From NCBI GenBank assembly GCA_023846275.1, contig JAIUJO010000183.1, positions 234,745 through 298,744 on the forward strand: DNA of 64,000 nt, written 5' to 3'. The translations under genes and the position numbers were made by a program. Numbering within the stretch: the stretch's first letter is position 1; every line of letters starts with the position of its first letter. Shown in pieces: positions 15,101 to 27,845 of the stretch. Source of the DNA: Vanilla planifolia. Lineage: Eukaryota; Streptophyta; Magnoliopsida; Asparagales; Orchidaceae. The notes under the pieces were generated by a model. The model did not search any database and was not told the origin of the DNA. It saw only the letters and a program-made list of their open reading frames with translations.

Positions 15101-18100
15101 ATAATACCCCATTAACAAAATTATCTAAAAAAAGATGAAATATTTACTTAAATGAGCTCATTTAAATAAATTTAATGATTTTTTAATCTCAACAAGACCT
15201 CGATGGAATTAATAGTAAAACAAATTTAAGTGTAAGTGATAAAAAAAATTTGTTTTAAAACTTCATAAATATATAATGAAGTAGAAACAAGATAAATTGA
15301 AGTAATGTGTTATAACCAAACTAAAGCAATATAAAGGCCACATGATTAAATATTTAGAGTAGCAAAATAATATAACAAAATAAATTTAAAAAATTTAAAT
15401 AATAGATATAAATTATATAAAAAATTGTTTTGCAAGATAATAGAGAGATTGAGAGTAGCGCTCTCTATCATTAAATTAGGTACAAAAAAATATATTTTCT
15501 AAAGCTCACCAAAAATTTAAAAAACAAAATATTTGGAAATTTAGAAATCAATATTTGTTTTGGAACAACACATTGAGAGTAGTCCATTATCTTTACAAAA
15601 CCGTGTTTGGCATTATTATAAATTATATATTTAATTAAAAATTAATAATGATTAATTATCTCGTGAGAGGAGATATATTGCTATATAGTGAAAAAAAACT
15701 AATTCTAAAAAAACATTTGATGGAAAGAGATATGTCATATAGGAAAGCTATATTCTAGTGTTGCTGAGGAGATGGTGCATAACATCGTCGATCATCAAGT
15801 CAACCTTCTTTCAAAATGTCATACAAGGATTACCAAACTCTACAAATTAAAATATCTTAAAATATAAAAAATGAATATTTAATAGTATAAAAATGATGAG
15901 GTGTAGTATTGTATGTTATATTTTAAACTGAGATTATTTGAAATTACTTCAAATTACTTAATTAAATAAGCACGAATAATTGCAAATTATTAATTTAATA
16001 TTTAATAAAAATGGTAAAGCAGAAATGAGATCAATTAAAGAGATAATATAACCAAATCAAAGCGATGTAAATATTACAAGAGGTAAGATTTAAAGTTTTA
16101 TACTAGTATAACAGGTAAAATAAAAAAAATAGAAGAAATGAGATAAAGTATACTAAAAAAACTTAATTCCAATGTACTATTAAGATCAAGTTTAGCATCT
16201 TCAAACATCAAATTTGGCAAGAATACAAATGTCTCTTAAAACATACAAAAATCTTAAAAAATAAAATATTTAAAATTTCCAAATGAATTTTCATTTTGAT
16301 TGGGCTATGTAATATGGCTCCAACGATGTTTGTTTCATCTTGATAAGTCCTTATTTTGATTTGTTCGAATTAATATTATAAATAAGCATAAATTATACTT
16401 CTCAATTAAGAAAATATTTTTTGAATCTAAAAATAAGACAAATTAAAGAAATGTAATATGACAAAATCTAAATGATGAAAATGCCCTAGAATTACATAGT
16501 AATTTAACAAAATCAAGGGATAGAATTTGGAGAAATGGAAAAAGTTATTTTAGAATGTTGAATACTATCGTACTAAGGAGATTAAGTATAAAATCCTTAT
16601 TCTCCAAATAAAGAACAAATCTAATTATCTCATAAAATAAAATATTTAAAAACTCAAAAAACAACATTTAATTCGTTAAAGTTCATTAAGTAGTGTCTAA
16701 TGACATTTTTCTCTATTGAACCTCCTTTAAAATTACAATGAATTATAACAGTAAATAAATTGAAATAAGAAAAAATTATTTTTTAAAATTTTTTTTGAAT
16801 ATACATTACAAAAATTATTTATGTTAAAATAATTTTTTATAACCAAATACGAGTGATGTAAATGTCACATTATAGAAGATGTAGTGTTATATAGTAAAAG
16901 AACTAAATCAAAGCAAAACATTAAAAGAAACGAGAGAAAAGTTATGCTGAAAAGTGCACTCCTGGACATTCAGGAGATGGAGTAGCATCCTGAACCATCA
17001 AATAAGACTCAAATAAAAAATGCATTATAATATAACAAAATTAAATTAATGCAAATGAAAATATTTTTTTATTTTAATGTTAAATAACTATAGATTATAT
17101 TGGAATGACATGTATTCAAGCAATATGAAATAACCAAATCAAAGTGATATAAATGTCACATAAGAAGAAATTTAGAGTTACATAGTAATATAATCAAATA
17201 AAAAATATTTAAATAAATGAGATAAATTATACAATAAAGTTGAATTCAAAAAACTAAGGAGATTATGTATAACATTGTTGTTCATTAAATCATGATGAAT
17301 TGAATGACTCATACAATGTGCCCAAACCCTTAAAAATAAAATACCCAAAAATGTAGAGATAAATATTCAATTCTATAGAGCTTGCCACGAAGAGTGCAAT
17401 GACACCAATTTCATTATAACTAGACCTTATTTAAAATTAATTTGAGTGATAACATAAAATAGCCATAAATAATAATAAATTAAAATTGTAAATTTAATTA
17501 AATATTTATTAAGAAAAACATGACATTAGTTGAATTATTATAACATAAAAACATTAAAGCTAAAATTTTTAATTAATAAGACATATTGCAAAGGAAAGTT
17601 ATGGTGCAAAATGCTAAAGATGTTTGGTGTAACATTCTTGATAATTAAATCAAGAAATAATAAAAATCTCTCATGAAGAATACTAAAATCCTACAAAATA
17701 AAATATTTGAAATATTAAAAAATAATATTTATCAAAATTGAGCTCATCAAGATGTGTGTAATGATGTTGTCATGTATATTAAAACAAGAATAAGATAAAT
17801 TGTAGCAATATTATTTTAAAAAATCAAAGGGATCTAAAGGTTTCATGAGAGGAGACTAATACTTTCATAATAATATAACCCAATTAATTAAAAAAATGTG
17901 ACGAAGTGAGAAACTTTATTTAAGAAAGTTGCATTCTATGTTGCAAAGAAGATTGAGTACAACATCCCTAGTCATGAACTCATGTCTAAATTAAAATGCC
18001 TCATAAAGCATGCCATAATACTAGGAAATAAAATAATTTAAAATAGGCAAATAAATATATATGCGGATAAAATTTGTTTAGATGAGTTCAGTGAAATTTG

Positions 18101-18331
18101 TTTAGTCTCAATTAAAACTTCTTTACAATTAGTCTTAATTGTCGAAGTAAATAAAAATAAATAATTATAACTTACTTTTTAATTTTAAGTAAGAAAATTA
18201 TCATGCTCAAATTATATAACTCAAGCCATAGAATACATAAGTCATGAATTAACATTTTATAGTAACATGATCAAATAAAAAAAATTAAAAAACAAGATAA
18301 TTTATGACAATGTTTTCATAATATTTTTTTA

Positions 18332-18955
18332 CTTTTTTTCTCTTTATCTAAATACCACACACATTCTTTCACTTTTTTCTCTCTCATCATTCTCTTATTT
18401 ATCTCAAAATAAAATTCCATAATGAATATAAATATTATTCAAAATTATCTTCTATATAATGTCATATTAAGATAATATCTTATAATAATGGTATTATTAA
18501 TTATTTAATAAACTTTTAAATTATATGGATTAATAAAATAATATTAAAACAAACAATCAACATATAAATTTAAACATTTATAATATATCAAAATACAACA
18601 AAACTTTTAGTTTTTGCTGTATTTAAATAATATTCAATATTTGTTAATTTTAAAAAGATAATATTAATTAATTTTAGAAGTTAAAAATATTAAGATATAA
18701 CTCTTTTTTAATAATTTCTCTCAGTTTTCTCACTTTTTTCTCCCTCACATTATCATTTTTTATTTGTCTACTCTTCCCTATCTCTTCATCTTCTGCTCAC
18801 CCTCTTTCTTTTATCTCTCACTATTTTCTTTATTCTCTCTCTTCGTTTTACTTATTAATTTATTCTATTTATTTAGTCTATCTTCTCTCTGTTCTCCCTT
18901 TTCTCTTCACCTTATTTAATCATGTCTCTTTTCTTTCATTGTTAATTAAAAAATC
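18332..18955 (+). repeat. Pyrimidine-rich (CT) block 1, in two parts
   Basis: A truncated CT segment (18,332-18,405) is followed by AT-rich sequence and then a longer CT segment (about 18,712-18,955) rich in 'ttctctctc' and 'tatctctcac'. The two parts look like a partial and a fuller copy of the same block. It marks the abrupt left edge of the CT/5S family against the satellite. Confidence 0.75.
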
Positions 18956-19284
18956 TCTTGTGTTATACACTTTAACATAACTTTTTAAATAATAAAATAT
19001 ATTTTATAATTTATATTTAATAAGTAATTAAGTATTTTTATAAGAATTATATTTTTGTTGAAACAATATTTGTATGAGTCTTTACTTCAAGTGTAATAAT
19101 GATAAACATAATTTCTTATTTATTTAATATAACTAATATGTTAACATTTTATTATATTATGACATATATAATAAAACTAAAGGTACTTTTATAAGTGTAA
19201 ATATATGATAATCTATAAAATTGATGGAGTAGTTCATCTTTTTTACGACATTAAGAATGCAAGTATGATTTTTTGGCTTTTGTA

Positions 19285-19404
19285 TGCTAGTGTAACCATA
19301 CCAACATTATAACATTAGATCTCATTAAAACTTTAAAGCTAAGCATGCCTAAGGAAAAGTATTATTGGAATGAGTGATCTCTTGAGGGGTCCTCATGTTA
19401 TGCA
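19285..19404 (+). pseudogene. 5S rRNA-like relic 1
   Basis: A 120-base segment, the normal length of plant 5S rRNA, follows the gene colinearly. It has 'aaccataccaacatta' for the 5' stem region and 'attagatctcattaaaac' for the GGATCCCATCAGAAC region. It has 'aagctaagcatgcctaagg' at the box A position, 'ggaatgagtgatctcttgag' at the box C position and 'ggtcctcatgttatgca' at the 3' end. Most changes are C to T or G to A, and AAGCGTGC has become aagcatgc. A functional gene is very unlikely. The relic is on the plus strand like its relatives downstream. Confidence 0.85.
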
Positions 19405-20043
19405 TATGTTTTCATAACATTCTTTTTTCCAATTAATGATTGTTAATTTTTATAATATGTTAATATTCATAAATGACATATTTATGAATAATATTTTGCA
19501 GTTTCCAATTTTGTCATTTCTTAATAATATTGACTTCATAGCATCGTTATTGTTAATTTGCTGTATTAAGTAATGCACTTCATGTTATGTTATAAAAAAA
19601 TAACTTTAGTACTATTTAATGTCGACAAGAATAATTTATATCAACTACCACAAATTAGAAGTTATATACATTTACAAAACCACATAAATGTTTTACATAA
19701 AAGTTTTTAAAGATAATAATAATATAGAATATAACGTAAGTTACTTAAAAGATTGAAATGAATGCAAAATAGTATTCATTTTATTATCTATATCTCTTCA
19801 AATTAAGATATTTTCTGATAATAATGAAGTTATATATAATTTAATTAATTTTTTAAAATATATGAATTTAAAAATAATAATAAATTACTAGTGAACATCT
19901 AACTTAAACATTTCTAGTTTAATACAATGTAACAAAACTCTAATTATTATTGCTTTTAGATGAAATTTAATATTATATAAGTTTAGCTTGTTAATATTAA
20001 TAAATATTATGAGTTACATTATTCAAATATAACTTTTGCTTAA

Positions 20044-20376
20044 TTGTTTCTCTTTCTTCTCTCTTTATCTCAATAACTTTACCATTCTCTTACTTTCTTT
20101 ACTCTCTCAAAATGTTTCTTTTATATGACTCCCATTTCTCTATCTCTTTGTCTTCACATGACCCTCTCAGTCTTCTATCTCTCATTAGTTTCTCAAATCT
20201 CTATCTCTCTCACTTTATGTTTTATTTTCTCTATCTTCTTTAGCTCGTGTTTCTCTCATTTTTTCTCTTCACTCAATCATCTCTCCCCTCCTATTAATAT
20301 TTTTCTCACTATCTCTCTGCCTAAAATGATTATTTCTATTCTTATCAACTTATCTCATGCATTATTGTCTCTTTTT
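20044..20376 (+). repeat. Pyrimidine-rich (CT) block 2
   Basis: A dense run of 'ctctttatctc', 'ctatctctcat' and 'tctctcattttttctcttc' motifs in the same order as the other CT blocks. It ends in 'aaatcccacatgttgcaaat', which matches the end phrase of blocks 1 and 3. The 106-codon open frame here (20,125-20,445) is Ser/Leu/Phe-rich simply because the strand is CT-rich. I do not consider it a gene. Confidence 0.75.
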
Positions 20377-20674
20377 TTAGCTTCACAACTTAAAATTATT
20401 AATGAAATCCCACATGTTGCAAATGTTAATATTTATTTTAAATAGAAATAATTTTTTTATAAACATATATTTTTTGAAAATAATAAAATATACATAATTA
20501 TTTATTATTTTAATACTGTTAAATTATTTTTATTAGATTATACTATGACATATAAAATTAAAATATAGTAATCTTTAAAAATGTTTATGAATAATAATTT
20601 TTTAAATTTTAGCAGTTTATTATTTTTATGACTATAATCACATAAGTATGATTTTCCATCTTTTTTAAAAATTT

Positions 20675-20775
20675 TTTTTATTATGAATTAGGTTTAATTA
20701 TGAGAAACAAGTTATTGCACTTATAAAGATGTTGAATTAGTATCCTTTAAAGTACCTTGGAGTGTCAGTAAGCAT
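20675..20775 (+). pseudogene. 5S rRNA-like relic 2, strongly degenerate
   Basis: The upstream phrase 'aagtatgatttt' is shared with relic 1. The following 'attaggtttaattatgagaa', 'caagttattgc' and 'tatcctttaaagtaccttgg' align in order with the 5S 5' region, box A, box C and 3' stem of relic 1. Identity is low, and the call rests mainly on position within the unit and on colinearity. Confidence 0.45.
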
Positions 20776-20779
20776 TAAG

Positions 20780-22700
20780 GATTGAAGTAATTTATGTGAA
20801 ATATGAAAAATCTTTCTTTTTATTACAAAATAAAATGCTAGATTGTTGATTATTAACCATAAGTCATCTCTTTATTTGTATCAATTTAAAATACTATAGA
20901 AGCATTCAATTCTTCAATCATCCCCTTAATTTAAGAAATGTCTAGATTTCCTTTTTTTAGTCCCTTAATCTCTTCCTTGGTCAAATCCAACTCATTCGTT
21001 CCTACAAAAATAAATGTTAGAATAATTGCTAAAGTTTTATTAAATTAGAATAAATAATTCTATGAAAAATTTCATCATTATAAAAATGAAAATAATAATT
21101 CCTAAACGACATCACAATCATGTGCCCATGTGCAAAACACTTAAGTCAACCAAGCCTAAAATGTTCGAGTGAGCCTCAAGTTTAGAAATTAGGTCCAGAA
21201 CCAGCTAGGATAAGCGGGAGGAAAGATTGAGCAAGGCATAACTCAAATCAAGCATTTAATGAGTCAAGTTAGACCCTTAAACATGTTATAAACTTTCATG
21301 CAAAAGAGTAGCCCAAGTTGATCAAATCCTAAGCACATTAGTAAGCCAGTTCCAATTTCAACTCACAATAACTATGCATGAACATTATTATAAAAAGAAA
21401 AAACAAGTTCTTTTTGGTAATGTTTGACTAAATTTCATCATGAAATTATCACTAAAGTGTGCATTATTTTTTACCAATCAATCATTGATTGGATAATGGA
21501 CATTTCATTTATTAGTGCTTCTTGTTGGCTTGAAATTAGATGGCCAAGTTCACATCTAACTTCATCAGATGGCCATTATTGTTTCTTTATTTTAAAAAAA
21601 TCTATCCTTGAATTAGATGGCTGATTTCACTTATTGTTTAATTCTATGATTTGAACCATTCCTATCTTTACCATTGCTAAATTGAATAATCCCAATCTCA
21701 TATGAAGTGATTAGATGGCCTAGATTTATTCCTTCTATATCCAAATATCCACAACTCATCTGCTATTATGACATTTGATCTCATGACTAAGAATCTCTCC
21801 AATCTTATCAATTAACCCTAGTTGATCTTGTGTAATGGCTAATTGCATAACCATTTTGGGAAAAAATATTTATGAAGTTTTGAAAAGCTTTTTAAGCCAC
21901 TTTGTAGTAGCTTTTAAAATTATGTTTTCTTAATTTTCTAATGGTAATGATAAATATTTTCTTATATAAATCAAACCATTGTTATTGAATGTCTAATGAT
22001 TGTGAACAATATTTTAAGATTAAAAAAAAATGCTACATGATCTTGCATTGTGTAAATTTTCTAGGCGACAGCACATTATTGTTTAATACTACTAAAAATT
22101 TAAAATTCTTCCATTGAAGGCTAAATATTCTAAGATTTTATTGTATTATTTCTCTTCATAATGTTGAGCTCTTTTTGTCTCTCTATTCATCAATAAGCAT
22201 ATGAAAAATATATTTCTTTATCAAAATATTTTTTCTTGTTATGTTTTCTTTTTCTTTTGAGTTGTGAAGCTTGACATTTATGAAAGCTTGAGTTCTATTT
22301 GATCTCATAAAAAATAAAGTTAGTGTTAAGCTCTTAAAACCTAGGTTCTAATTAAACCCACAATAGTAAGCAGGTTGGAGGCAAATTACAAAAGAAACTC
22401 AAATTCAAGCTTAACTATTAGAAAAAACATTAAATTATAACTCTTTTAATAGTATACTTCTTCAAGAACTCAATTAAGGGATTATGTTATTTCTAGATTG
22501 AATCACCCTACCAAAAAAGTTATGTTTACAAACTTAATTTTATTTTCATTTTTCTAATCATTAAAATTATATATCTATATATATATAATCATAGTTTTCT
22601 TCCATAATAAAATTCTTTTCCATAAAAAAATAAAAACTAAATATGATCCAAAATTAGCAAAACCATTTTAAAATCCACAATTTATCACTCTTGTGGGACT
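20780..22700. other. AT-rich stretch outside the CT/5S unit, possible inserted element
   Basis: This stretch lacks CT blocks and spacer phrases, and separates relic 2 from the 3' half of relic 3. Part of it (about 21,100-21,850) is less AT-rich. Its phrases, such as 'tgattagatggcctagattt', resemble the minus-strand reading of the LTR sub-repeats at 39.65-39.95 kb ('tgattaagtggtctagatca'). That could mean a very old LTR fragment in the opposite orientation. I see no gag, pol or terminal structure. The 66-codon open frame at 21,424-21,624 has no recognisable motif. The remainder (21,850-22,700) holds nothing I can identify. Confidence 0.3.
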
Positions 22701-22714
22701 TGCACACATATTTT

Positions 22715-22757
22715 ACTTGAATGGGTTACCTATTATAAAATCTCTGTGTTGTACATG
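22715..22757 (+). pseudogene. 5S rRNA-like relic 3, 3' half only
   Basis: 'ttgaatgggttacctattat' and 'ctctgtgttgtacatg' match the plant 5S box C to 3' end (GGATGGGTGACC ... TCGTGTTGCAC). The family tail ('gttttcctaatgaatgataa') follows immediately, as after relics 4 and 6. The 5' half is missing or unrecognisable. Confidence 0.5.
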
Positions 22758-23289
22758 TTTATTTATAGGATTTGTTTTCCTAATGAATGATAATTGAACT
22801 TCTAAAATATTAATATTTATAAATAACATAATTATCAAATTTATTTTACAATTTCAATTTTAGTTATTCCTTATTATTATGAACATTATAACATTGCTAC
22901 CATTTTTACATAGTATTAAATATTTCAATTCATAAAGTTAAATAAAATAATAAGTTATGTATAATTTAAGTTTTTGAAACATAACTTATATAAACTATAA
23001 TAGAATATAATTTTTATATATATCAATCATAAGATATAGTTACTATAAATAAAAGAATTTAAATAAAATGATAATATATTACATAAAATAAACAACACAA
23101 ATTTTAAGATGAGCATGAAATCTTATATATTTTTTCTATATTATATAATGAAAAATATTATTTGATAATTTTAATATTTTTTATTATTTGGTTAACATTT
23201 AAAATTATATATGTTAATAAAATAATATTAAATTCATAGTCAACATACACTTTAAATATTATATGTTATGTGTTTAAGGTATAACTATT

Positions 23290-23650
23290 ATCTAATTATT
23301 TCACTCGCTTCATTCTCTTTATCTTAATAACTATCACATTTTCTCACTTTCATCTATCTTGTATTATAATTTTCTTATTTACCTTCTATTCTTTATCTCT
23401 TTCTCTTCCCCTGATTCTTTCTCTTTTCTATCTCACAACATTTTCTCCATTCTCTATATTTCATATTGTTATTTATTCTATCTTTTGTCTTTTCCATCTA
23501 TCCTTTCATTTTCCCTTTCCCTTTAATCAATCATCTTACTCTTTTCTCTTTGTTAATATTTTCCTTTCTATCTCGCTCTTATTTATTCGTGACTTTCCTC
23601 TCTTCCCATATTCTTATCTCATCACCACTATCTTTTCTTGGCTCCTTCAA
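23290..23650 (+). repeat. Pyrimidine-rich (CT) block 3
   Basis: CT-rich block with 'ttctctttatcttaataact', 'tttctcactttc' and 'ctcttttctatctcac' in family order. It ends in 'cattgttacacactttaata'. A 62-codon open frame inside it reflects composition only. Confidence 0.75.
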
Positions 23651-23989
23651 CTAATATAAGTTGTGAAATCCTCATTGTTACACACTTTAATATAAATTGG
23701 AAATAAGAGATATATTTTTATTTTTATAACTAATAAATAATTTAAATTTCTTATAAGAACTATAATTTATCATTAAAATTTTTATGAATGTTTAATTTAA
23801 GAGAAATAATAATACACAAAATTCCTTATTAATTAAATATAATTAAGGTATTAATATGAGAAAATATTATGACATATATAATAATAGAAAAATTATTTTT
23901 TAAGGTGTATAACAAGGATAATGTACAAATGTTTCTTCACTAATTCATTCTTTTTGGATAATAATAACTCAAGATTTTCAAGCTTTTAT

Positions 23990-24104
23990 ACGCATGTGTG
24001 AGCGCACTAGCTTTACAGTTTGGATCTTATTAGAAAGCAAACTTTAACATGGGAGAGACACATAGTTCGATTGGTGACAAATCATAAGAACTAATCTTGC
24101 CCAT
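23990..24104 (+). pseudogene. 5S rRNA-like relic 4
   Basis: 'gcgcactagctttacagttt', 'ggatcttattagaaagc', 'aactttaacatgggagagac' and 'cgattggtgacaaat' align in order with 5S rRNA. This copy retains 'ggtgac' of the box C region but has lost a clear box A. The family tail 'tagcatttgtttttctaatg' follows at about 24,113. Confidence 0.7.
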
Positions 24105-24989
24105 ATTTTTTTATAGCATTTGTTTTTCTAATGAATGGAAACTAACTTTAAAATTTTGTTAATATGAAAAAGTAACATATTTGCGAAGGATAATTTATAA
24201 TATGACTTTTATATTTTCATTTATAATAACATTATAATATAATAATAATTTAAATATAGTATTAAACATAGCACATCTTATTATTTTTCAAAATAATAAA
24301 GTTAATAAAGTTAGTTATATGCAACATAACTTATATTAGCAATAATAAATTAGAATTTATATAAATTTCTAATAGTATATGATGTTTATTATAAACATTG
24401 TTTCACTAAAATAATAATATAATATATAACATTAAATATTAAAAATTATATCATTGATATGAAATATTATTTATACTTATTATTTATATTATGAAATATG
24501 AAAAAAAAAATATGTTCGAGCTGATATGAAATTTATAATATCATTATTATTTTCAAATAGTAATAAATGTAACACTTCATATAATATAAAAAATAATAAA
24601 TTTAATATAATTTAAAGTTAATAAACTTCATATCAACAATATAACTTTTAAATGTTTTTTAATTATAATAATACTATTTTATATAACTTAAACTACCTAT
24701 ATTTTATCATAAACATAAAATATTTTTTTAAATTTATTATTAATAATATCTTATATGAAAATAATATCTAAAATAATGATATCAATTTTAATTTTTTATG
24801 TTTTTTGTTAGAATCATAAATAAAATAATATTAAAAATATAAAAAAAATATAATTTAAGTATTTGTAATATATTAAAATACTGTAATGCTTTAAATTTTT
24901 ATTGTAATAAAATAATAATTAATATTAAATATTTTTATCAAGTTCATTTTAAAAACTTTTTAAATATTAATTATTGAGATATATAGTTT

Positions 24990-25375
24990 ATATAATTATT
25001 TCTGTTAGTTCTTTCCCTTTATGTCAATAACCCTTATATTTTTAGATTTTCTTCTCTCTTGCATTATTATTCACTAATTTTTCTCAAACTTTTCTCTCTT
25101 TTAATTACCCTCACTCACTTTGTTTTATCTTGCTATATATTCTTAATTCTTTAACATTCACTTTGTCATATATTCTTTCTAACTCCTCTATTTTCTCTCT
25201 CTCTCTCTCTTCTTTGTTTCTCTCTTCTTCTTTTCCCCTTCATTCAATCATGTCTTTATTCTCTCTCAACTAATACTTTTTTATCTCTCTCATAACTATC
25301 CATATCTCTCACTCTCTTCTAATATAATTTTCTCCATCATCACTATCGTTTTCTTTAGTTAAGAACTCTCTTATG
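24990..25375 (+). repeat. Pyrimidine-rich (CT) block 4
   Basis: CT block containing the purest CT run in the region ('tctctctctctctcttc' around 25,195-25,212), with a family-type end 'ctcttatgttatgtatttta'. No 5S-like segment is recognisable downstream before the next block at 25,995, so this unit is truncated or too decayed to recognise. Confidence 0.7.
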
Positions 25376-25994
25376 TTATGTATTTTAATTCATATTTTAT
25401 AAATAAAAATAAATAAATATACTTTTTATAATAAATAAATAATTTAATTTATTTGATAAGAATTGACCTTTAATGGAAATAAGTTTTATCTATGAATATT
25501 TGCTTCAAGAGAATTAATAATCTACTTAATTTTCTATCCATTTAATATATTAAAGTATTTGTATTAGAATATTTTATAACTTGTCTAAAAAAATAAAAAA
25601 TTATTATTGAAGTTTTTTTGCTTGATAATGTACAAATATTTTCTAAAAACTTCATATTTCATAATATCTATTATACATCAAACATACTATGTATCTAAGT
25701 TATAACTAAAATCAATTATAATATATCATAAAAAATATAAAATATTTTTTATTAATTATAATAATTTTTTAATTTATAATATAAAGTTTAATTAAATCTC
25801 AAATTATTTATAACAATGATAAACAAACATTAATAATAATTAATATATATTAATTTAATTTGAATATCTTCTTTTTTCTTAATATTACACATCTAATTAT
25901 GTTATGTAAAAAATATTATAAATATAATTATTATTCATTACTATAAAGATTTTTAAAAAAATAAGTATACATTACATAAAATGTCAACATTTTC

Positions 25995-26125
25995 TTTTCT
26001 TTTTATCATATCCCTCTTCTTTATGTGTCACTATTTTCATCTTATCTCTCTTATCTCTCCATGACTTTCTCTCTATTTCAATAGATTTTTCTCCATATCC
26101 ACTATCACTTTTTTAACTCCAATAA
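25995..26125 (+). repeat. Pyrimidine-rich (CT) block 5, short
   Basis: Short CT block with 'ttttcatcttatctctctta' and 'ctccatgactttctctc'. It lies upstream of relic 5 and is a shortened copy of the family block. Confidence 0.65.
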
Positions 26126-26230
26126 TTTATAATAATTAATGAACTTGTCTAGCTACACATATTATTATACTATTTAGTACATTGCATTAGTTGTTAATAG
26201 TACATATATACTAAGATAATAACAAAAATC

Positions 26231-26257
26231 ATATGTATATATATGTGTGTGTGTGTG
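26231..26257. repeat. AT/TG microsatellite
   Basis: A short alternating tract: 'atatgtatatatatg' running into (TG)n, followed by a T run. It is the only noticeable TG tract outside the large arrays in this part of the window, and shows alternating Y-R sequence arising on a small scale. Confidence 0.85.
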
Positions 26258-26751
26258 TTTTTTTAAGATATATTGTTATCAAAGTATGCGTATGTTAAAT
26301 ATGTCTGTGATACAAAAACTTTTGAACTTTTTTTTTATTTTAATTGGGAAAAAATATTAATTTTAACTTTATAATAATTTGTAACATTTATGATTTATTT
26401 TTTATTGTACCTAAAGATTCCATTAAAAAAATATATAACATAATTTAAAAAAACTTTTATTACATATTGTATTATTCATAACTAACATGCTAATTAATTT
26501 TTTTTACTCTATAAAAAATAGAATTTAGTGAAAAGAGTTCTTATGTGTGAATTTTCATATTAAATAAAAGAATAATATATATAATTTCTTATTAATTCAT
26601 TTTAAATAAATTCTTAACAATGGAATATATTATTACAAACATAATAAAAAAATCTTTTGAAGTTGTACACACATGCTAATTAATAAAATTTCGAAAATAA
26701 TTAAAACTTTTTGTGACGTTAGTCATAGAAGCACATCTTTCTACCTTCTGC

Positions 26752-26872
26752 ATGTGTGCATGATTGCATTAGCATTACAACACTAGATGTCATTGTAACT
26801 AAAAGTTTAAACATGCTTTGACAAGAGAAGTTTTGGTATGGGCAACCACTTAAGAAGTCCTTGGGTTGCACA
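26752..26872 (+). pseudogene. 5S rRNA-like relic 5
   Basis: 'tgattgcattagcattacaa', 'cactagatgtcattgtaact', 'aaaagtttaaacatgctttg', 'tatgggcaaccacttaagaa' and 'gtccttgggttgcac' match plant 5S from end to end at normal length. The 3' end is the best preserved of all copies. C-to-T and G-to-A changes dominate. A T-rich stretch follows within about 30 bases. Confidence 0.85.
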
Positions 26873-27324
26873 AAAGTTATCATAGCAATAATTTTTCTAA
26901 TAAATAAGAGTTTTTGTGATATTAAATATAGTCCTTAATATGACTTAAAAAATAATGGTTTTAATATACTTTAGTAATTTCTAACATTTCATTTATAAAG
27001 CATAACAAAGTGGAAGTAATATATTGTTAAAACAATATACAAATGATGTGCATAGTTTTTTTATCATTATAACATATTATATGACATATATTACCTTAGA
27101 TTATATCATTAATATGAAATTTTATTTATATTTATTATCTATGACATATCATATGAAGATAATAAATTGAAATAAATTATATTATTTATTATTTAAATGA
27201 TTTTGAAAATTTTTAATATTAATGTAGTAAAATTGAATTAATAGCTAATATATTATTTCAATATTATCAATATAAAAAATAGTAACAAAAGGATTTGTTT
27301 TTTTCATAAAATATGATTTTTTTA

Positions 27325-27845
27325 TTATTTCTCTCTTCTATTTATCTTTGTCTTGATAGTCATAATTTCTTTCTCTAAATTATTTTTCTTTTATATGTCT
27401 CTTATATCTCTATCTCTTTTTCTTACACTTTATCTCTCCTTTATCTCTCTCTCTTATCATTTGTCACACTTTTATTTTGTTATTTATTATCTCTATCTTT
27501 TTTACCTTCTTTATGTCTTCTTCTTTTTCTTGTTCTTTAGGTCTTTCAATTTTTTCCTCATATCTTCCTTTGTTTTCCATCCCTTTTTTGTTTCTCTCTC
27601 TCTTCTCAATTATAATTTTTATCCATACAACACATTATATCACTCAACCTCTCTCTATCCCTCACTTCGATCCAAAGCCCTCTATCTCACTCTCTCTACA
27701 CTTTGTGTCACACTTTTACTTGGCCCACATTTCCTTTAATAAACTCTTGTGTCATGTCTTCTTTATATCCCATACCACTTATTTTTCTTCCATCTTTCTA
27801 CTTTATCACTCTCTCTCATTCCCTCCTTTTATATGTGTTAAAATA
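27325..27845 (+). repeat. Pyrimidine-rich (CT) block 6, the longest
   Basis: About 500 bp of CT-rich sequence ('tttatctctctctcttatc', 'ctatctcactctctctacac'). Open frames of 128 and 150 codons overlap here in different frames. Both are Ser/Phe/Leu/Tyr-rich low-complexity products of the CT strand, share no motif and have no conserved start, so neither is called as a gene. Confidence 0.75.

Larger units (their letters stand above)
1..18325. repeat. Diverged AT-rich tandem satellite, monomer about 400 bp
   Basis: The whole stretch is one tandem family, recognised by phrases that recur in the same order: a gagctcat-like motif followed by a 'gatgagtccaatgacatttg' type segment, then 'cctcatttggaattactatg', 'aataataaattattatttta', 'atgagataaattgaagcaat', 'ataaccaaatcaaa', 'gtcacatgagagg', 'gttgcattccaagatacta' and 'aaatgtctcataaagcatgc'. 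The gagctc-like landmark falls near 267, 646, 1023, 1431, 1828, 2241, 3011, 3430, 3832, 4122, 4511, 4926 and 5340, and continues near 8020, 8815, 9588, 9940, 12730, 13566, 13980, 15160, 17380 and 17740. Spacing is mostly 380-415 bp, so about 45 monomers fit. Monomers differ heavily by substitutions and small indels, and some are shortened by internal deletions (near 2640 and 5605). The array is already in progress at base 1 and ends where a pyrimidine-rich block begins. Short open frames inside it are not conserved between monomers, so I call no gene. The satellite family itself is not one I recognise. Confidence 0.85.
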
